The notes beneath the pieces are model-generated. The model did not search any database. It saw nothing but the letters and a program-made list of their open reading frames with translations, and was not told where the DNA came from. This document shows, piece by piece, positions 35,390 to 47,236 of a DNA stretch of 64,000 nucleotides. Both the position numbers and the translations under genes were made by a program. The number at the start of each line of letters is the position of its first letter. The first letter of the stretch is position 1. This DNA comes from Cylicocyclus nassatus. Lineage: Eukaryota; Nematoda; Chromadorea; Rhabditida; Strongylidae. The stretch spans positions 77,893,594 to 77,957,593 of the forward strand of contig CATQJL010000001.1 in NCBI GenBank assembly GCA_958299035.1, in the 5' to 3' direction.

Positions 35390-35604
35390 CTAACCGCTCA
35401 CAAAGTATGCAAAATTTCCGTGAATACCGCGAAATTCCCAAAATTCCGCGAAATTCCTGGAATTTCGCGAAACTTCGCGAAATTCCTGGAATTTCGCGAA
35501 ACTTCGCGAAATTCCGGAAAGTTCGCGGAATTTTTGGAATTTCGCGACATTTTCGGAATTTCGCGACATTTACGGAAATTTTGCACATTCTGTGAGCGGT
35601 ATTG
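35390..35604. mobile_element. Tiny TA-flanked element filled with palindromic minisatellite
   Basis: The ends CTAACCGCTCACAAAG and the inverse of CAATACCGCTCACAGAA are flanked by TA (35388-35389 and 35605-35606). The whole interior is GCGAAATTCCNGGAATTTCGCG-type units in alternating orientation. It shares its end sequence with the adjacent element at 35636. Confidence 0.8.
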
Positions 35605-35635
35605 TATGTGTATTTCCTTCCACTCACTCCATATA

Positions 35636-35858
35636 CAATACCGATCATAATTCGTCAAAAAAGTCGCCGGAGTGCGGCGCACTCCGCCGCACTCCGCCGC
35701 ACTCCGCCACACTCCGACGCACTCTAGCGCACTCCGCCGCAGTCCGCCACACTCCGACGCACTCCGGCGCACTGCGCCACACTCCGCCACACTCCGACGC
35801 ACTCTAGCGCACTCCGCCGCAGTCCGGCGACTTTTTTGACGAATTATGAGCGGTATTG
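35636..35858. mobile_element. Tiny TA-flanked element filled with a decamer array
   Basis: The ends CAATACCGATCATAATTCGT and the inverse of CAATACCGCTCATAATTCGT are flanked by TA (35634-35635 and 35859-35860). About 150 bases inside are repeats of a 10-base unit CACTCCGCCG with variants. The GC-rich array contrasts strongly with the AT-rich surroundings. Confidence 0.85.
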
Positions 35859-36058
35859 TATGAGAAACATTACAAAAGGACTTACAAATATTGATGGCCA
35901 TCGTTGGTAGAGATATGTGCTTTGTAGCGTGTGTTAAACTCAGTAAAGCCTCCAAAGCAATTTCTAGGCCAATCGCACACTCATCATCATTATCAGATAA
36001 ACATACCTTTCATAGCGTTTGCGCTTCTAAAAAAAATTTTTTTTTTCAAATTTTTCAG

Positions 36059-36135
36059 TCACACTTGAGTCTAACAAATTCGATCTCCGTCTGCGAACAC
36101 AGTTTGCAGAGAGAAAAATGCTAAGTCTAACAAAA
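36059..36135 (+). CDS. Possible short internal exon
   Basis: It is bounded by a very good acceptor (TTTTTCAG) and a consensus donor (GTAAGT at 36136). One frame is open through it (TLESNKFDLRLRTQFAERKM). No partner exon in compatible phase is certain; the next candidate begins at 36308. Confidence 0.35.
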
Positions 36136-36307
36136 GTAAGTAAAAAGATGAATCAAGTCATACTCTTTCGAAAGTGCAGCAAACAAGGCGTTTCTACATT
36201 CAAAAGTTCCACGGAAAATGTTGTTTATTCTATATATATGATACATTGACACACAGCATTCTAATGTTAAAAGCATGTGTTAATTATGCTACTCGATTTT
36301 CTCCTAG

Positions 36308-36500
36308 GCTTACGATAATTTATGCAAACTCTCTTTACAACCTCCCCCCTCCAAACGATGGGCCCCTTCATGAACTCGGTTGCGGCAAACGTACCACACG
36401 CTCATCTTGCTTTAAAGTATTTGGGAAACTTGAAAATACGTATCAGTCGTTTTGCATTCGTAATGAAATTTCTCCTGAAGAGCTGAATGTGCAACATTGA
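36308..36500 (+). CDS. Possible terminal exon with cysteines
   Basis: After TTTTCTCCTAG a frame is open for 63 codons to TGA, containing LHELGCGKRTTRSSCFKVF and SFCIRNEISPEEL. The pattern would fit another small secreted protein. Join to the exon at 36059 is not in phase without an extra exon. Confidence 0.3.
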
Positions 36501-37189
36501 AGATGACCTCGGATCCACAAAAATGGCAATACTTAGCAGCACAAAAGCAGCTTACCCCTGAGCTTTATACTCTAACAAGGAAATGCAGTCGATAGTCTTT
36601 ATCTTAATATTAGGCTGTCGCAAAGGAAACTCCCTCCAAATAGATTAAGCTATTTTTGTTTTCCCAGCAGATTAGGGTACCATTTGATAGAGAGGAGCAG
36701 GCTCTACAAAAAGACCACCGTAGACCATCCAGCTCATATAAGAAAATTTGGAGCCGAGCATCTAATTTTTTCAGCTACACTAAAAATCGGATCTATTTCT
36801 AGACAATTCCTACGGAGTTTCAACTTGGTCTTTATATAGAAGGCACATGGCAATCCTCAAAAATGTATTTGGTGGATTTTTTTGTGGGGATCAAAATTGA
36901 GAAGCAAAGATAAAGCTTCATAAAGCTCGATATGCTTCATCACATGATACCCTTAATCTACTAGAAAAGCAAAAACAGCTTAAATTATTCAAAAAGGTGT
37001 TTACCTTTGAAAAACTAACATGGTTGTAAATGTTCTGACCCTCTGGCTCTCAACAAATGTCATGGAGGAATGGTGTATAGCTTTTGCTTTCACATCTCGT
37101 CTATTCCCAAATAAATACATAGAAACTTTGCTGCATCACATGAACAACAAAATGGCATCAATGCAGCCCATCAAAGTGCTGGTCTCAAC
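36501..37189. other. Intergenic with hairpin family fragment
   Basis: 36674-36960 is an arm of the abundant hairpin family (GGGTACCATTTGATAGAGAG). A lone mariner-type end TTAGGCTGTCGC lies at about 36611. Confidence 0.45.
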
Positions 37190-37815
37190 TTTAAAAGGGA
37201 TCCGTTATACTTCGCCGAAAAGCGCTAAAAGCGCCCAAAGAAGCTTAAAAGCACTACAAAATGCCAAAAAGCTCCGATACTTTATTTTTCGCAGCACAAC
37301 TTCTGTCGCTAAAGCAAAAGATCCTAGGAGATGATACACACTGAAACTCACTATTAGCAGAAGAATATGAACTGTTTGTCCATCAAACTTCATACTGTGA
37401 ACCATGACGATGATCAGGCAAGTTTCAACTATTTTACATGTTTGCAGAGAAATAGAAGCGTTTGGTTGCATAGTTTTTGGATCAGAACAACAACGACTGT
37501 GTATTATGCATCATATTATTCTCTAAAGAAAAGTTAACCTTTCAGCACTGGGTAGAGCATCTTCCTAAAACATGAATCTACGCGCAACTCGCTTGAAGTC
37601 GCATCAAGAGAACAAGATTAATTTGGTAAAGCGTGGACACAAAGCTTAATCAAAAGATAATCCGTTGGATGTGAATGAATGTAGCCGCTCTACTATTGGA
37701 CATGATTTCAGAACTTACGCTCTGGCGCCAAATGTTGCGCGCATGAACATGACGGTGCTAGCACTTCCGGGCCTTTCTGGGCGCTTGTGAGCGTTTTTCG
37801 GCCAAGTATGAGGGT
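37190..37815. repeat. Inverted repeat pair, probable MITE
   Basis: AAAGGGATCCGTTATACTTC.. at about 37195 is matched in inverse by ..AAGTATGAGGGTCCTTTA near 37815, and the arms share CCGAAAA-CGCT-AAGCGCCC blocks. The edges are uncertain. Confidence 0.55.
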
Positions 37816-38840
37816 CCTTTAGAGCCAGAAAAGAAAACTTTGTTGAGAGGTGAGGTTAGTGGCATAATGACGAGAATATTTTTTGTTTATTGAATGAGTT
37901 GATTGTGAGTGGATACGTTGTAATCGGTTTCATTTAGCACCCTTTATGGAAGGTTTTACAATAAAATCTTGCTAACATTGCCAGTCTTGTTTTGTCTTCG
38001 ACCCAACGAGTTAGGAAGACAACCTTTCTAATCATGCTTCTTTCTGCCTTTCACTTTTGGTTTCTACTCCGGCAGTCGTTTTATCTGGGTATTACGGTAT
38101 TATCTGGGTACGAACGACACTTTTGTATCTGGTAAGAGCTATATGAAAATGCGTACCATTGATTTTCTCAAAGTCCATAATCTAATGGCTCCTGGCAACA
38201 TTGCGTCTCTGACCAGAGATTCTCGTGAAAACCAGTTGCATGCTTTAAAAAGAGAACTCATATTGAGTGTACACTTTCGTTTGCTATGAGTTCCAGATGA
38301 TTCCTGCCGTACTGTTGCTTTTCATCACTGCATCAAAGCTTTAATTCAAAGTACATAGCGAGTGCATTATTTTTCAACAAAATTAAATTACAGAGCTTTC
38401 GTATGCTAACCACCCTCGTACCAGACTCTGAGGTATGTACGTTCACACACTGTCCTCGAAAAGAAAGAAGTAGCTCATTCTTCAAACTGTATTTTATCAT
38501 TTTTGTAGCAACAACCTGCCCTGCTAGGATATTAGTGGATAGCTACACATGAATGTTCTTTAACAATTCAATGTGATTTGCGGAAAGGACCAACAAAGGC
38601 ACAATTTTTTGCATTCACTAAAGTATTAGGAGGTTGTATAAATAACGCATTTTCCCAAAATATAACAGATATAGCAGCTTTGCAGACCAAGTCCGACATT
38701 AAAATTTCATAACGCCAAGGAGCTATCGAGGGTTGTTTGCAGGGAACCATAATGATCTTGTTCCTGCCTGGGAGATTAGAAACACATTCAAGGCTATGGG
38801 GGCAGCCTGACCATCGTACCTCACGTCAATATCCTTTAAG
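37816..38840. other. Intergenic, nothing recognised
   Basis: No exon or clear repeat. Confidence 0.4.
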
Positions 38841-38975
38841 CACAGACACTGGAAGCGGCTAACCCGCAGCCTTCATTTGACATAGGCCGCGGCTTGGCCG
38901 GAGTTTCACAAATTTCGGTCAGCGGCTCAGCCGCTGCAATGCTCCGCCCCGTCATTGAGGGCGGCGGTCGAGCCG
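38841..38975 (+). CDS. Probable internal exon, unknown protein
   Basis: A GC-rich island of 135 bases is bounded by ATCCTTTAAG at the left and a GTAAGC donor at 38976. The open frame reads QTLEAANPQPSFDIGRGLAG and later ISVSGSAAAMLRPVIEGGGR, strongly protein-like and unlike the flanking AT-rich DNA. It enters with two bases of a codon and leaves with one. No neighbouring exon was found and the family is not recognised. Confidence 0.45.
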
Positions 38976-39214
38976 GTAAGCCATAGATGTTTTTTGAACT
39001 ATTCCATGCTTCTGAATTTGAGTCATTTTTTCCAATTGTAAAGTTCATCTCAGAAAAAATTATGCTGTTTGGACGTTTCATAGAAAGTTATGATTTTCGA
39101 AAAAGTGACAAATCAATCAATTTTGAGGGTTTCCAATGTAAATTCGAAAATTATAACTTTTCACAGAGACCTCCAAAAAGCACAATTTTTTCTCAGATAC
39201 AGAGAATAGGTCAT

Positions 39215-39477
39215 AAAATTTATCTACTGCCAACTTCAAATTTTTCTGCGGCGTTCTAGACTTTTGGCGATCTAACTCAAAATGGTCAATGCTCAAGTTA
39301 TCTTCTTTTTCCATTTCTATCTCTGAAATGAATGTAAAGTAGAAGCTCTTCGAGGAAAGCTTACAAGGAGGAAGAATCCTTCGTTTTAATAAAGTTAAAA
39401 GAACGCAAATCCGTTGCGACAGTAAAAAGTTATAAATTCTTGAAAATGAAGCGACAGAAATTTCGGGATAACCTATA
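39215..39477. repeat. Direct repeat copy 1 (half of a mariner-type MITE)
   Basis: Closely similar to 40537-40787, sharing TTCTGCGGCGTTCTAGACTT and GAAAATGAAGCGACAGAAA, and ending in a degraded mariner-type terminus GATAACCTA. Both copies face the same way. Confidence 0.75.
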
Positions 39478-40149
39478 TGTTATACTAAAAAAGGACAACG
39501 ATAAAAATGTATGCATGCAATCCAAAATCGTTTTTAACTTCACAAGCTAGATGAAAAATTTACCAAACAACAAATTCTTCCGCCTTTTTTCTTTTTCTAT
39601 CAACTTTGAACAAACTGTATGGAAAAATTCTTATGATCTCACAATCTTCTGGCTTCGCTATCTTCAAGTCTCAGTAAAAAAAACAAATCATGCTTCTCTA
39701 AACTCAAAAAACATGTGATTGATCAGCTTTTTTGACCAAGCTTCAAGCATTGGTGAGAAAACATTTCATTTAATCATTTGGTATTCGGCGTTTCATGCAG
39801 TTCTAGAAGTATTTCTGAGTACTACGTTGAAGCAGCTCCTCATTCTCAGTTCGTCTCGAAAAACTACCCACTGCCTCACTGTTTGCCACTATTCCGTTCC
39901 CTGGCTATTTGGCAAAGCGCAAACGCCATTTTCCTTTCCTCAGGGTCATGCTTCGCGCAATAAAAACTGGAAGTACGACTTTTTTGAAGCATACAAGCTT
40001 TTGCTAAAGCGGTATTTCATCATCTTTCAAAGGAGGGACCATTTCGACCAGTCGTGGGCGGAATCCGCCTGTAAGCAGTACTTTTTTAGCCTATATTCTA
40101 CTTTGAGAATATCAAGAAGAAAACTTTTGACATTCTTCTTGCCAGTTAC

Positions 40150-40458
40150 TTAGCATTCAGGTGGAGATATATCCTCATCTAATTCTTCAAGGCCACTAAT
40201 GGCTATGCTACTGCTTCGAAGTTCTGGTTCGATGCAGTTACTGAGAAAATCATTTGCTATTTTTTCAAAGAGAAGGAAATGTATTTTTTTTACAGTAAAG
40301 TCCTTATTAAGGGCCATTAAAAATTTCAGCAAATTTTCAGCAGACAACGCATGAAATTCAGGACCACTAAGACTAGCATAGGAAGAGTTTGCGTTTGAAA
40401 GACGAGGCGCCAAAAAAGGCGTGCTGGTAGATTTGCCCCTAGCAATCTTTGGACCCAT
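40150..40458 (-). CDS. Small hypothetical protein, 102 residues
   Basis: From the ATG at 40458 on the minus strand (after TATTGTAGAGC) a frame runs to TAA at 40150. Composition is protein-like: basic and Ser-rich start (GPKIARGKSTSTPF), a helical middle (LLKFLMALNKDFTVKK), and an acidic end (LEELDEDISPPEC). It could be a complete intronless gene or a last exon, since TTGTAG just before the ATG could be an acceptor. It lies between two direct repeats of MITE origin, so it might have been carried by an element. A plus-strand frame 39719-40153 converges with it and looks less convincing. Confidence 0.45.
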   Translation of the reverse strand: MGPKIARGKSTSTPFLAPRLSNANSSYASLSGPEFHALSAENLLKFLMALNKDFTVKKIHFLLFEKIANDFLSNCIEPELRSSSIAISGLEELDEDISPPEC

Positions 40459-40536
40459 GCTCTACAATATCGATGATTCAATAAGCACTGAGCAAGTGAT
40501 GACAACATATAAAAAAGAACGGAAGACCAAGAGTAT

Positions 40537-40787
40537 ATCATAAAACTTATATACTGATAATTTCAGATTTTTCTGCGACGTTCTAGACTTTTGACGATCT
40601 AACTTAAAATGGTCAGAGCTCAAGTGGTCTTCTTTTTCCAGTATAGTAGAAGCTCATCGAGGAAAGCCTACAAGAGGAAGACATTTTTTTCATGAAATCA
40701 GAAAGACGCAAATACGTTGAGAAAGTAGAAAGTTACAAGTTTTTAAAAATGAAGCGACAGAAAACTTTCGGTACAACCTAATAACTA
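40537..40787. repeat. Direct repeat copy 2 (half of a mariner-type MITE)
   Basis: Ends in the better-preserved terminus ACTTTCGGTACAACCTAA followed by TA. See 39215-39477. Confidence 0.75.
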
Positions 40788-41030
40788 GGCATACTAGCGT
40801 GCGCCCTCCGAATTTATTATAATACATGTGAAGGAGAAATCGAAAATCATGTAACTGAAATGATTACTACTAGTTATGAATGAATTTTGTTAGGAGACTT
40901 TAACTTACAGATTGACTGGAACACAATGACTCGCCAAATGCAGTAACGAAGAACTTTATAAATGTGTTTGATTCTAACAATTTCGCGCAACTCGTGACAC
41001 CTCCCACTTATGAAGGTGTTGCTTTGGATC

Positions 41031-41755
41031 CAGGGCTCAGCACAGCTGGCACCGGGTCAAGCTGGATATCGTTTTTAGGGCGGAAAGCAAAAGGGATATC
41101 GTTTCTACAGGGACCGAGGCGGAGAACTGCCGCAAAAATGCCGCCGGCATGCCACCGGCATGCCATTGGCAAGTTGTCCATCAACAAACAAAGGCGTTGT
41201 TTCCAGCCAAAACGCAATAGTATGACACCAAATTTGATGTGTGCATGCGCGTTGGTGGACCGAAACTACGGGCCAAAAATTTATGAAAACTTATGTGAAT
41301 GAAAGCTGTGCCGAACTTTTTTCTGAATTAGCTGGCACCGTGCCAGCTGGGTGCCAGCTGAGCTGGCACCGGCACTTTGCTCACATAAGTTTTCATACTT
41401 TTCTACATAAAATGTATCTACACTGTAAAAGATCACATACGGAAAAGAAACGGTTTCATAATGTTCTCTTTTCAGCGTTTTATAGCAATTTGAAAACCAC
41501 TCGGTCCGCTCCGCAGTCGAAAAATCGATTTTTCTGCTTCTCAAGATGTGATTCGACTCCTTAAAAAGCTCAGAAAGCTGTGAAAAGTTCTTTCATGAAA
41601 TCAGAAATGCATGAAAACACTACTACATTTTTTTACATAACATAAAATTGATGACGGGTTTTCAAAACAGGTTAAAAGGGACTTCGTACGAATTTTCAAT
41701 ATCAAACGGGACTTCGTTTTGAAATTTCCCTGGTGCCAGCTCGTGCCGAGCCCTG
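41031..41755 (+). mobile_element. hAT-type MITE, family A, inserted in the retrotransposon
   Basis: The ends CAGGGCTCAGCACAGCTGGC and the inverse of CAGGGCTCGGCACGAGCTGG are flanked by a perfect 8-base duplication TTTGGATC (41023-41030 and 41756-41763). The insertion splits the endonuclease domain between ...EGVALD and LDHIIAS. It is opposite in orientation to the copy at 1666-2375. Confidence 0.95.
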
Positions 41756-42385
41756 TTTGGATCATATCATCGCTTCCCGAGCATATTTTTGATCTTTCAA
41801 TTCTGGCATCTATCTTCAATCCCGATCATAACGTTGTCAAACTTTTGTTTGTCAAAAACAAAAACTCAAAATTCTGCCTTCACCTGGTTATTCTCATGCT
41901 GATTATCTTGCAATCTTCTCTTGAGTTCCACTGATTGCCTTTGAGTTTCTAATAGACATTGCTTTATTTTTGATGTTATCGTTATTTCGCAGTAAGGTGT
42001 ATTCCACTCATTGTTTCTATTGTTTGAACTGTATTGAACGCTGTGAATTTTCTGCGATAAAATATTTTGCTGATCTCAAAAAGTTTATTACTCAGAAAAA
42101 TCGCCTTTGAATCTTTTGACAATTTGCATACTGTTCTGCACAAAAAAAGTTTGCTCCGATGTTGATCAACACCTAGAAAAATATTCTGTTAATGAAGAAA
42201 AGAGATTAGAGAGAGAGGAGTCTGGTTTTTTCTCCTTGAGAACAACACGCTCAAATTTTGCCATTATGTAAGCTCTGACTTGAGCTACAAGTGCAGCATC
42301 CTGTCGAATTATGCCATCATGCGGATTACAGTAAGTGTACGGTATAAAAGGAAAATTTCTGGATCATCACAGATTCGGCTAAAAC

Positions 42386-42586
42386 GGATCGGGCATACTT
42401 CACGCGATTTCAGTCGCGACGCAATTTGGAAATTCTCTATCTGTCCATAACTCACCGTAGCATATTCCAAACAATCCACGTAAGTTGTAGATACTGTGCA
42501 TGTGCAGTTTGCTGACGTTGGATCTGAAGACTTTTGGCGAAGCCAAATTGCGTCGCAACTGAAATGGTGTGAAGTATGCCCGGCCC
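42386..42586. mobile_element. Small MITE with CGGGCATACTTCAC ends, in the retrotransposon
   Basis: GGATCGGGCATACTTCACGC at the left matches the inverse of the right end (GGGCCGGGCATACTTCACAC), and both arms carry GTCGCGACGCAATTTGG or close variants. Sister of 9399-9628. Target duplication unclear. Confidence 0.75.
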
Positions 42587-42974
42587 TAACTTAACATAGA
42601 GTGGTTGACATGCTGGTCATGAAAGCAATATAAATTTGCGCGGTAGAGCCCTTTTGTGCAACTACTGTTAGGTATACGATATGGAGTTTTGCCCCATACA
42701 CAAAAAGAGAGATTAGTCGAACAAATAAGTGTTATTTTTGTGTTCAGCAGATAAGGCAATTTTCTTCATGCCAAGTTCCAAACTTTGAGACTACACCATA
42801 TTATCTCAAATCTTGGCGGTTGCCCCTGAGCAGTATTGCGCACATCGACTCGTTCAACTTCGTGGGAGGGCCAGATCTCGGATTATCTTCAAATTCCGTC
42901 TCTTTTTTTTTCAAGTCGAATAAGACAACCTTTTGAATAACCTCCATACTATTAACAGTTGTGCGTGATCTAAT

Positions 42975-43437
42975 AAGGAAAGCTACCTAACTTATTGTTC
43001 GCTCGGACTTTTGGCAAGCGACATACATGTTTTGAATCAGCACGCTAATTCCGAATATGCTACTCCTGGTTGCCGCGCACCATTTCGAAGCCAATTATGG
43101 GCTTTTTCCTGCGCAGAATTGACATACTACTAAACATGGAAAGACTGCTTGTAGGTAAGAATCTGCAAGAAAAACGTGCTGAGATATCGAAGTAAAACAA
43201 ATTCAATCTTCATCTTACTAAGAGGAAGCTTGACTCAAGTGAATTAGCAGTCAGATGACGATGCCGTGATACCAGCGAGTTGATGAGTATGCAAATTTTG
43301 CGCAGGGAAAAGCCCATAACTCGCTTCGGAATGGTGCGCGGCAGCTAGAAATAGCATATCTGAAATCAGAGTCTGAAGCTAATTCAGGGTATTTAGGCTC
43401 TTGCTAAAAGGCCGAGCTAAGTTAGTTAGTTTTCCTT
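42975..43437. mobile_element. Hairpin MITE with AAGGAAA ends, in the retrotransposon
   Basis: The left AAGGAAAGCTACCTAACTTA and the inverse of the right end (AAGGAAAACTAACTAACTTA) agree, continuing through GCTCGG.CTTTT.GCAAG. The inner arms are complementary (GGTGCGCGGCAGCTAG against its inverse). A single arm of the same family is at 32863. Confidence 0.75.
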
Positions 43438-45520
43438 GTAAGTTGTGAACGGCTTTATCTTTGCTCAGAACCCCATAGATCCCCAAACTTCACTAAATTT
43501 CAAAAAGTGCCTAGATTTTTTCAATTTTGTCGCTAAAAAGGGAGCGGTTTGCTTAATTTTGTAGCTCGCGTTCCATTCTACATAATGTATAAAAAGAGCT
43601 CGCCAAGATCAAAGAGCGAAAAATTACGGAAGGAGGCAAACAGCCTAATATTTGATTCTATTCGTCGGAGAAATATTTCCCAGCAAGCCATGCCTGTTCT
43701 CAAGAACTTGCTAGGCAGATTGTTTGCCACAGACGAGGAAAAAGCTGAAAAATTAGCGGGATATTTTGCGAGTGTTTATCTAACCTATATCATGCTTCTT
43801 ATTGAACTCCGATACTGAGTGCTTCTAACCCACATGCGCTGAACTCTTGAACTGAACGTCATAAAAACTGAAGCATCTGAAGCCATCTACGCCCCTTATG
43901 ACGGCATCCCGCCAATAGTGTGCAAGCAATGTGCTTCTCCATTGTGTAAACTATTAAGTCACATTTTCAACCTTTTTATTGGGACGAGTTTTTTGGAAAG
44001 AAGCAAATATAGCACCAATTTCAAAAACTTTGCACAAGTGAATCTGAATTTAGACTTATTAGCATAACTCCCACTCCAGTGAGGTCATAAAAAAACTGAT
44101 CAAAAACAAAATCTTCCTTGTCGCAAAAACAGCATAGATTTCTAACAAGTTATTCAACAACAGAATCAATCTTATTGAATGTTCACATAATTGGACCAAG
44201 TCATTAGATGCAGGGCTTTTGACTGATGTCGTCGCTTTTTGAAAGCTTTTGTTGAAGTGTTCATTCTATACTCCTATCAAAAAAGTGGCTGGGCATGGTG
44301 GAAATGTTTGAAAACGGTTCCAATCCTAATTAGAAACGCGACAAATAACATGAAGGTGGGAAACAGCTTTCTGGTAGGCACACGTATATTAGCAAGTACC
44401 ACAGGAAACATGTTTTATCTCCCTTATCGTTCTTGATTTACGCGACGGACCTAATTCTATCCTTCAGAGATTTTTTAGTAAATTACAGGTCCCTATAGAG
44501 ATCAGGCTAAAGCGTTTGCGTGCATTTGTGAGCTCGTAGCGCTAACGGTATGTCCTGCATATGCGCACTGTTAGAGGGAGCGAGATGAAGAGAGAGAGCA
44601 AACTAGGCCGTTAGCTTGACGCTCAACTCTAACTGCACGCTTTCCGCCATGTAAATTATGACCTCATGGGGATTAGCGCAAACTGTAAAAATCCAGCTAT
44701 ATGCTGATGACATCAAAATATAAGGTACTTATAGTGTCAAGAGAATTCTCCTGTTGTGCATAACGAGTTGAAAAATGCCATTGATTTTATTTTTGATTGG
44801 GCCGAAAGCTATGCTGTTATATGATGATTTGGAACAACCTAGTTACAAAATCAAAGGCATCCCGTTAGAAAGTGACGATACGGTCAGACAATATGGTGTA
44901 TCAATTGATTATAAGTTATAGTTCTTGAAGCATATTGAAAAGGCACTTAATAATGCTTATAGGGCTTTCGCGCCTTTCGGAACACGCACATTATAGCACT
45001 AAAGTGATGATTAGGCTGCATAATATATCCTACCACGCCTTGAATATTGCTGGCAAGTTTGAAGCCGTAGTTTGGAGTAAGAAATAAGAAAACAGGAGAA
45101 AGTTTAGGACACATTTGCCAGACTTCTATTCCAAAGATTTTTTCAGGAGCCTTGTTCATGCTTAGCTACAAAAAAGGGTGAATGCTTTTTCCCCACAAAG
45201 CCTCCTTTACAGAATTTGCAATAACTCAACGTTTTTTTTCGCGTTTCAAAAAGGAAAGCCGAGGAGACCTGGGTATTTCGACTTAGCTCAACCAGAATAT
45301 CTTCAGTCAATCTAAATTATGGGAGGCTGATGAGCAAACATTAGTTAGCATTCAACTTACTCTTCTGTCGCACAACTCGATGGCTAGAAGTACTGCCTAA
45401 TGAGGTACTGAGTTTAGCGACAAGTGCAAACTTTAGAAGTAAGTACAAAAAAGCGTCAGTCCTGCAGTGTTTGCAGGTAGGTGTATAAGACTTTTTCTCA
45501 ACCAATTGAAATTCAACTTA

Positions 45521-47113
45521 TCTATTTATCGTGTTGTTCTCAGATAGTGGGTTAAGTGAGCCAGTCCCTCTCCCATCAACCTATATTTCTCGGTCTGTGA
45601 GAAGAATGGCGCTAGAATAAGGAGCATAGCTAATCCTTAATGCTCCACCTTTCCAATCACCTGTGGGGATAATGTTGTTGGATTCCGAGTAGTAGTTTTG
45701 CATTGTCTATTTATTCACGTCAAACCTCTACTTTGATTAATTTCACTCATACTGCAAGGACGGGTTTGAGCAGCAGCTGATACTTTATTCGACTTACACG
45801 TAATCTCTACAGCGTAATCGAATAAATCTTTTTACAAGCTGTTCCAAACCTCACTGATCGTAATAACGCACATGCGACCCATTCTGCCATTGCACCGTTA
45901 CTCTACACTGTCAATGCGCTCGGATCTCACTTGAGCATATTTACATCGTCGCATCTACTAATTAACAGGGTCCTCCACCACGTTTTTTGACTGTTTTCTT
46001 TGGGTTGCATTGACGGAGTAAGCAGAAGGATTTAGAGTTATTTGTATCTAAGCCGTTTTCAACATACTTACACTTCGTCCGCAAGTTGGTTTGGACAGAT
46101 TCACCCTTTCTGTTGTTAGTTGAAAACAGCTTGTTGTGCCTGATTAAGTTTTTTCATAGTGCAAACTCTTACCTCTGGGCTATACTTTCCCTCTCTCCAG
46201 ACATTCATTGTTGGGCGGGCTTTTCCTATACACCCAGACACCAGCTTCCTCCATATACACTTAGCTAATCGCCGGGGCAGGCAAATCACAAACTGTCACT
46301 TTCTCGTTTGAGCAGAATTTCGTGGCGTAGCCAAACCTTTAGCAAACGGTACTTCCCTTACTGTCGCATGTTCTGCCAGGGAAGCAATAAAGAATTTTCT
46401 GCGAGCGCTCGTCAAATTCTTTCAGCGAAAGCTGACCAAATTTTCAGCGAGCGCTGTGACTCTTGTTTCGCAGTTTCGCGCCTACGCTAAACAAACACTC
46501 TATATAGCAGGGATATTGTCGTCGTTTCAATAATCCAAGTTTGGTGTACTATTCTCAGCTACCTACGAGCTCCTTCACAAATGGGTCAACCAAATTGAGC
46601 GGCGTCGCGGCGTACGCCGCGTACGCCACATGCATACTGTATTGGCTCGATGGGCCCTAAGCACCTAGATCTAACCCAGTAGCCAAGGCTCGCCCGCTCA
46701 AACATACGAGGCAACCTACCTTACACTTGCCCTAACGGCGTCTAGACAGAAAGTAAAATACTAAAATTGTATCTTTATGACATCAAAGAAACAATAAAAA
46801 GCTACAGAACTTACAAGTAAACGACAAAAATAAACTACTACTATAAAGACTAAACTACTAAAGCCTAACAACGGGACGAGCTGCCCCATCCCGTGCTACC
46901 GATGTGGCGCGTCTACTAAAACCTCTAATGATAATATGCTGCCGATGCTTTACCTCTACAGATCCCCCACGCGTCGCCGAATAACAGGCTCGACAGCCTT
47001 TCCGCTCCTAATGTTCACAATATCTTATCCCAAAAATTTCAAAAGCTAGTCCAGCTCGTCCAAAACAATCCAAATCAGACTTGAATTCCAATCCAGTAGA
47101 ATTTCCCGGTTAG
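45521..47113. other. Intergenic; GC-rich CGTACGC patch
   Basis: No gene. A patch at 46593-46632 is made of CGTACGCCGCGTACGCC-like palindromes, with a partner of the same style at 47674-47710, so 46590-47715 could be one element. Confidence 0.35.
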
Positions 47114-47236
47114 AGGAACGAACGCCTCAATTAGGCATCGCTTCCGCGGGCTGCTGATACTTTCGCCCTAATGTTGTGCATCGTGTTGGGACCAGTGGTC
47201 TGCGGAGGCGGTGCCTAAGTGAGGTGTTCGTTCCTC
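47114..47236. repeat. Inverted repeat, about 35-base arms
   Basis: AGAGGAACGAACGCCTCAAT at the left faces the inverse GGAGGAACGAACACCTCACT at the right, continuing through TAGGCAYCGC.TCCGC. Confidence 0.75.

Larger units (their letters stand above)
40805..45520 (+). pseudogene. Decayed non-LTR retrotransposon (endonuclease and reverse transcriptase)
   Basis: Recognisable in order, in shifting frames: endonuclease LLGDFNLQIDW near 40893 and NNFAQLVTPPTYEG ending at the insertion at 41031; LDHIIAS near 41762; the linker FATDEEKAEKLAGYFASVY near 43720; reverse transcriptase DGIPP and HIFNLF near 43900; TKSLDAGLLTDVVAF near 44200; VLSPLSFLIYATDL near 44415; and the catalytic LYADDIKIY at 44697. 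RQYGVSIDYKL and HIEKALNNAYR near 44890 follow, then an IEYCW-like C-terminal region and FRSKYKKA near 45440. The motif style fits the Jockey/CR1 group. Three MITEs interrupt it, and many stops and frameshifts make it dead. The 5' end appears truncated near 40800. Confidence 0.9.

Noticed and set aside
35398..35955. 185-residue minus-strand frame
   Set aside because: It is produced by the two tandem-repeat-filled elements.
37020..37334. 104-residue frame from ATG
   Set aside because: It overlaps an inverted repeat arm, is shadowed on the minus strand and lacks splice context.
39719..40153. 144-residue plus-strand frame
   Set aside because: Composition is not convincing, it starts between MITE remnants and it converges with the better minus-strand frame.
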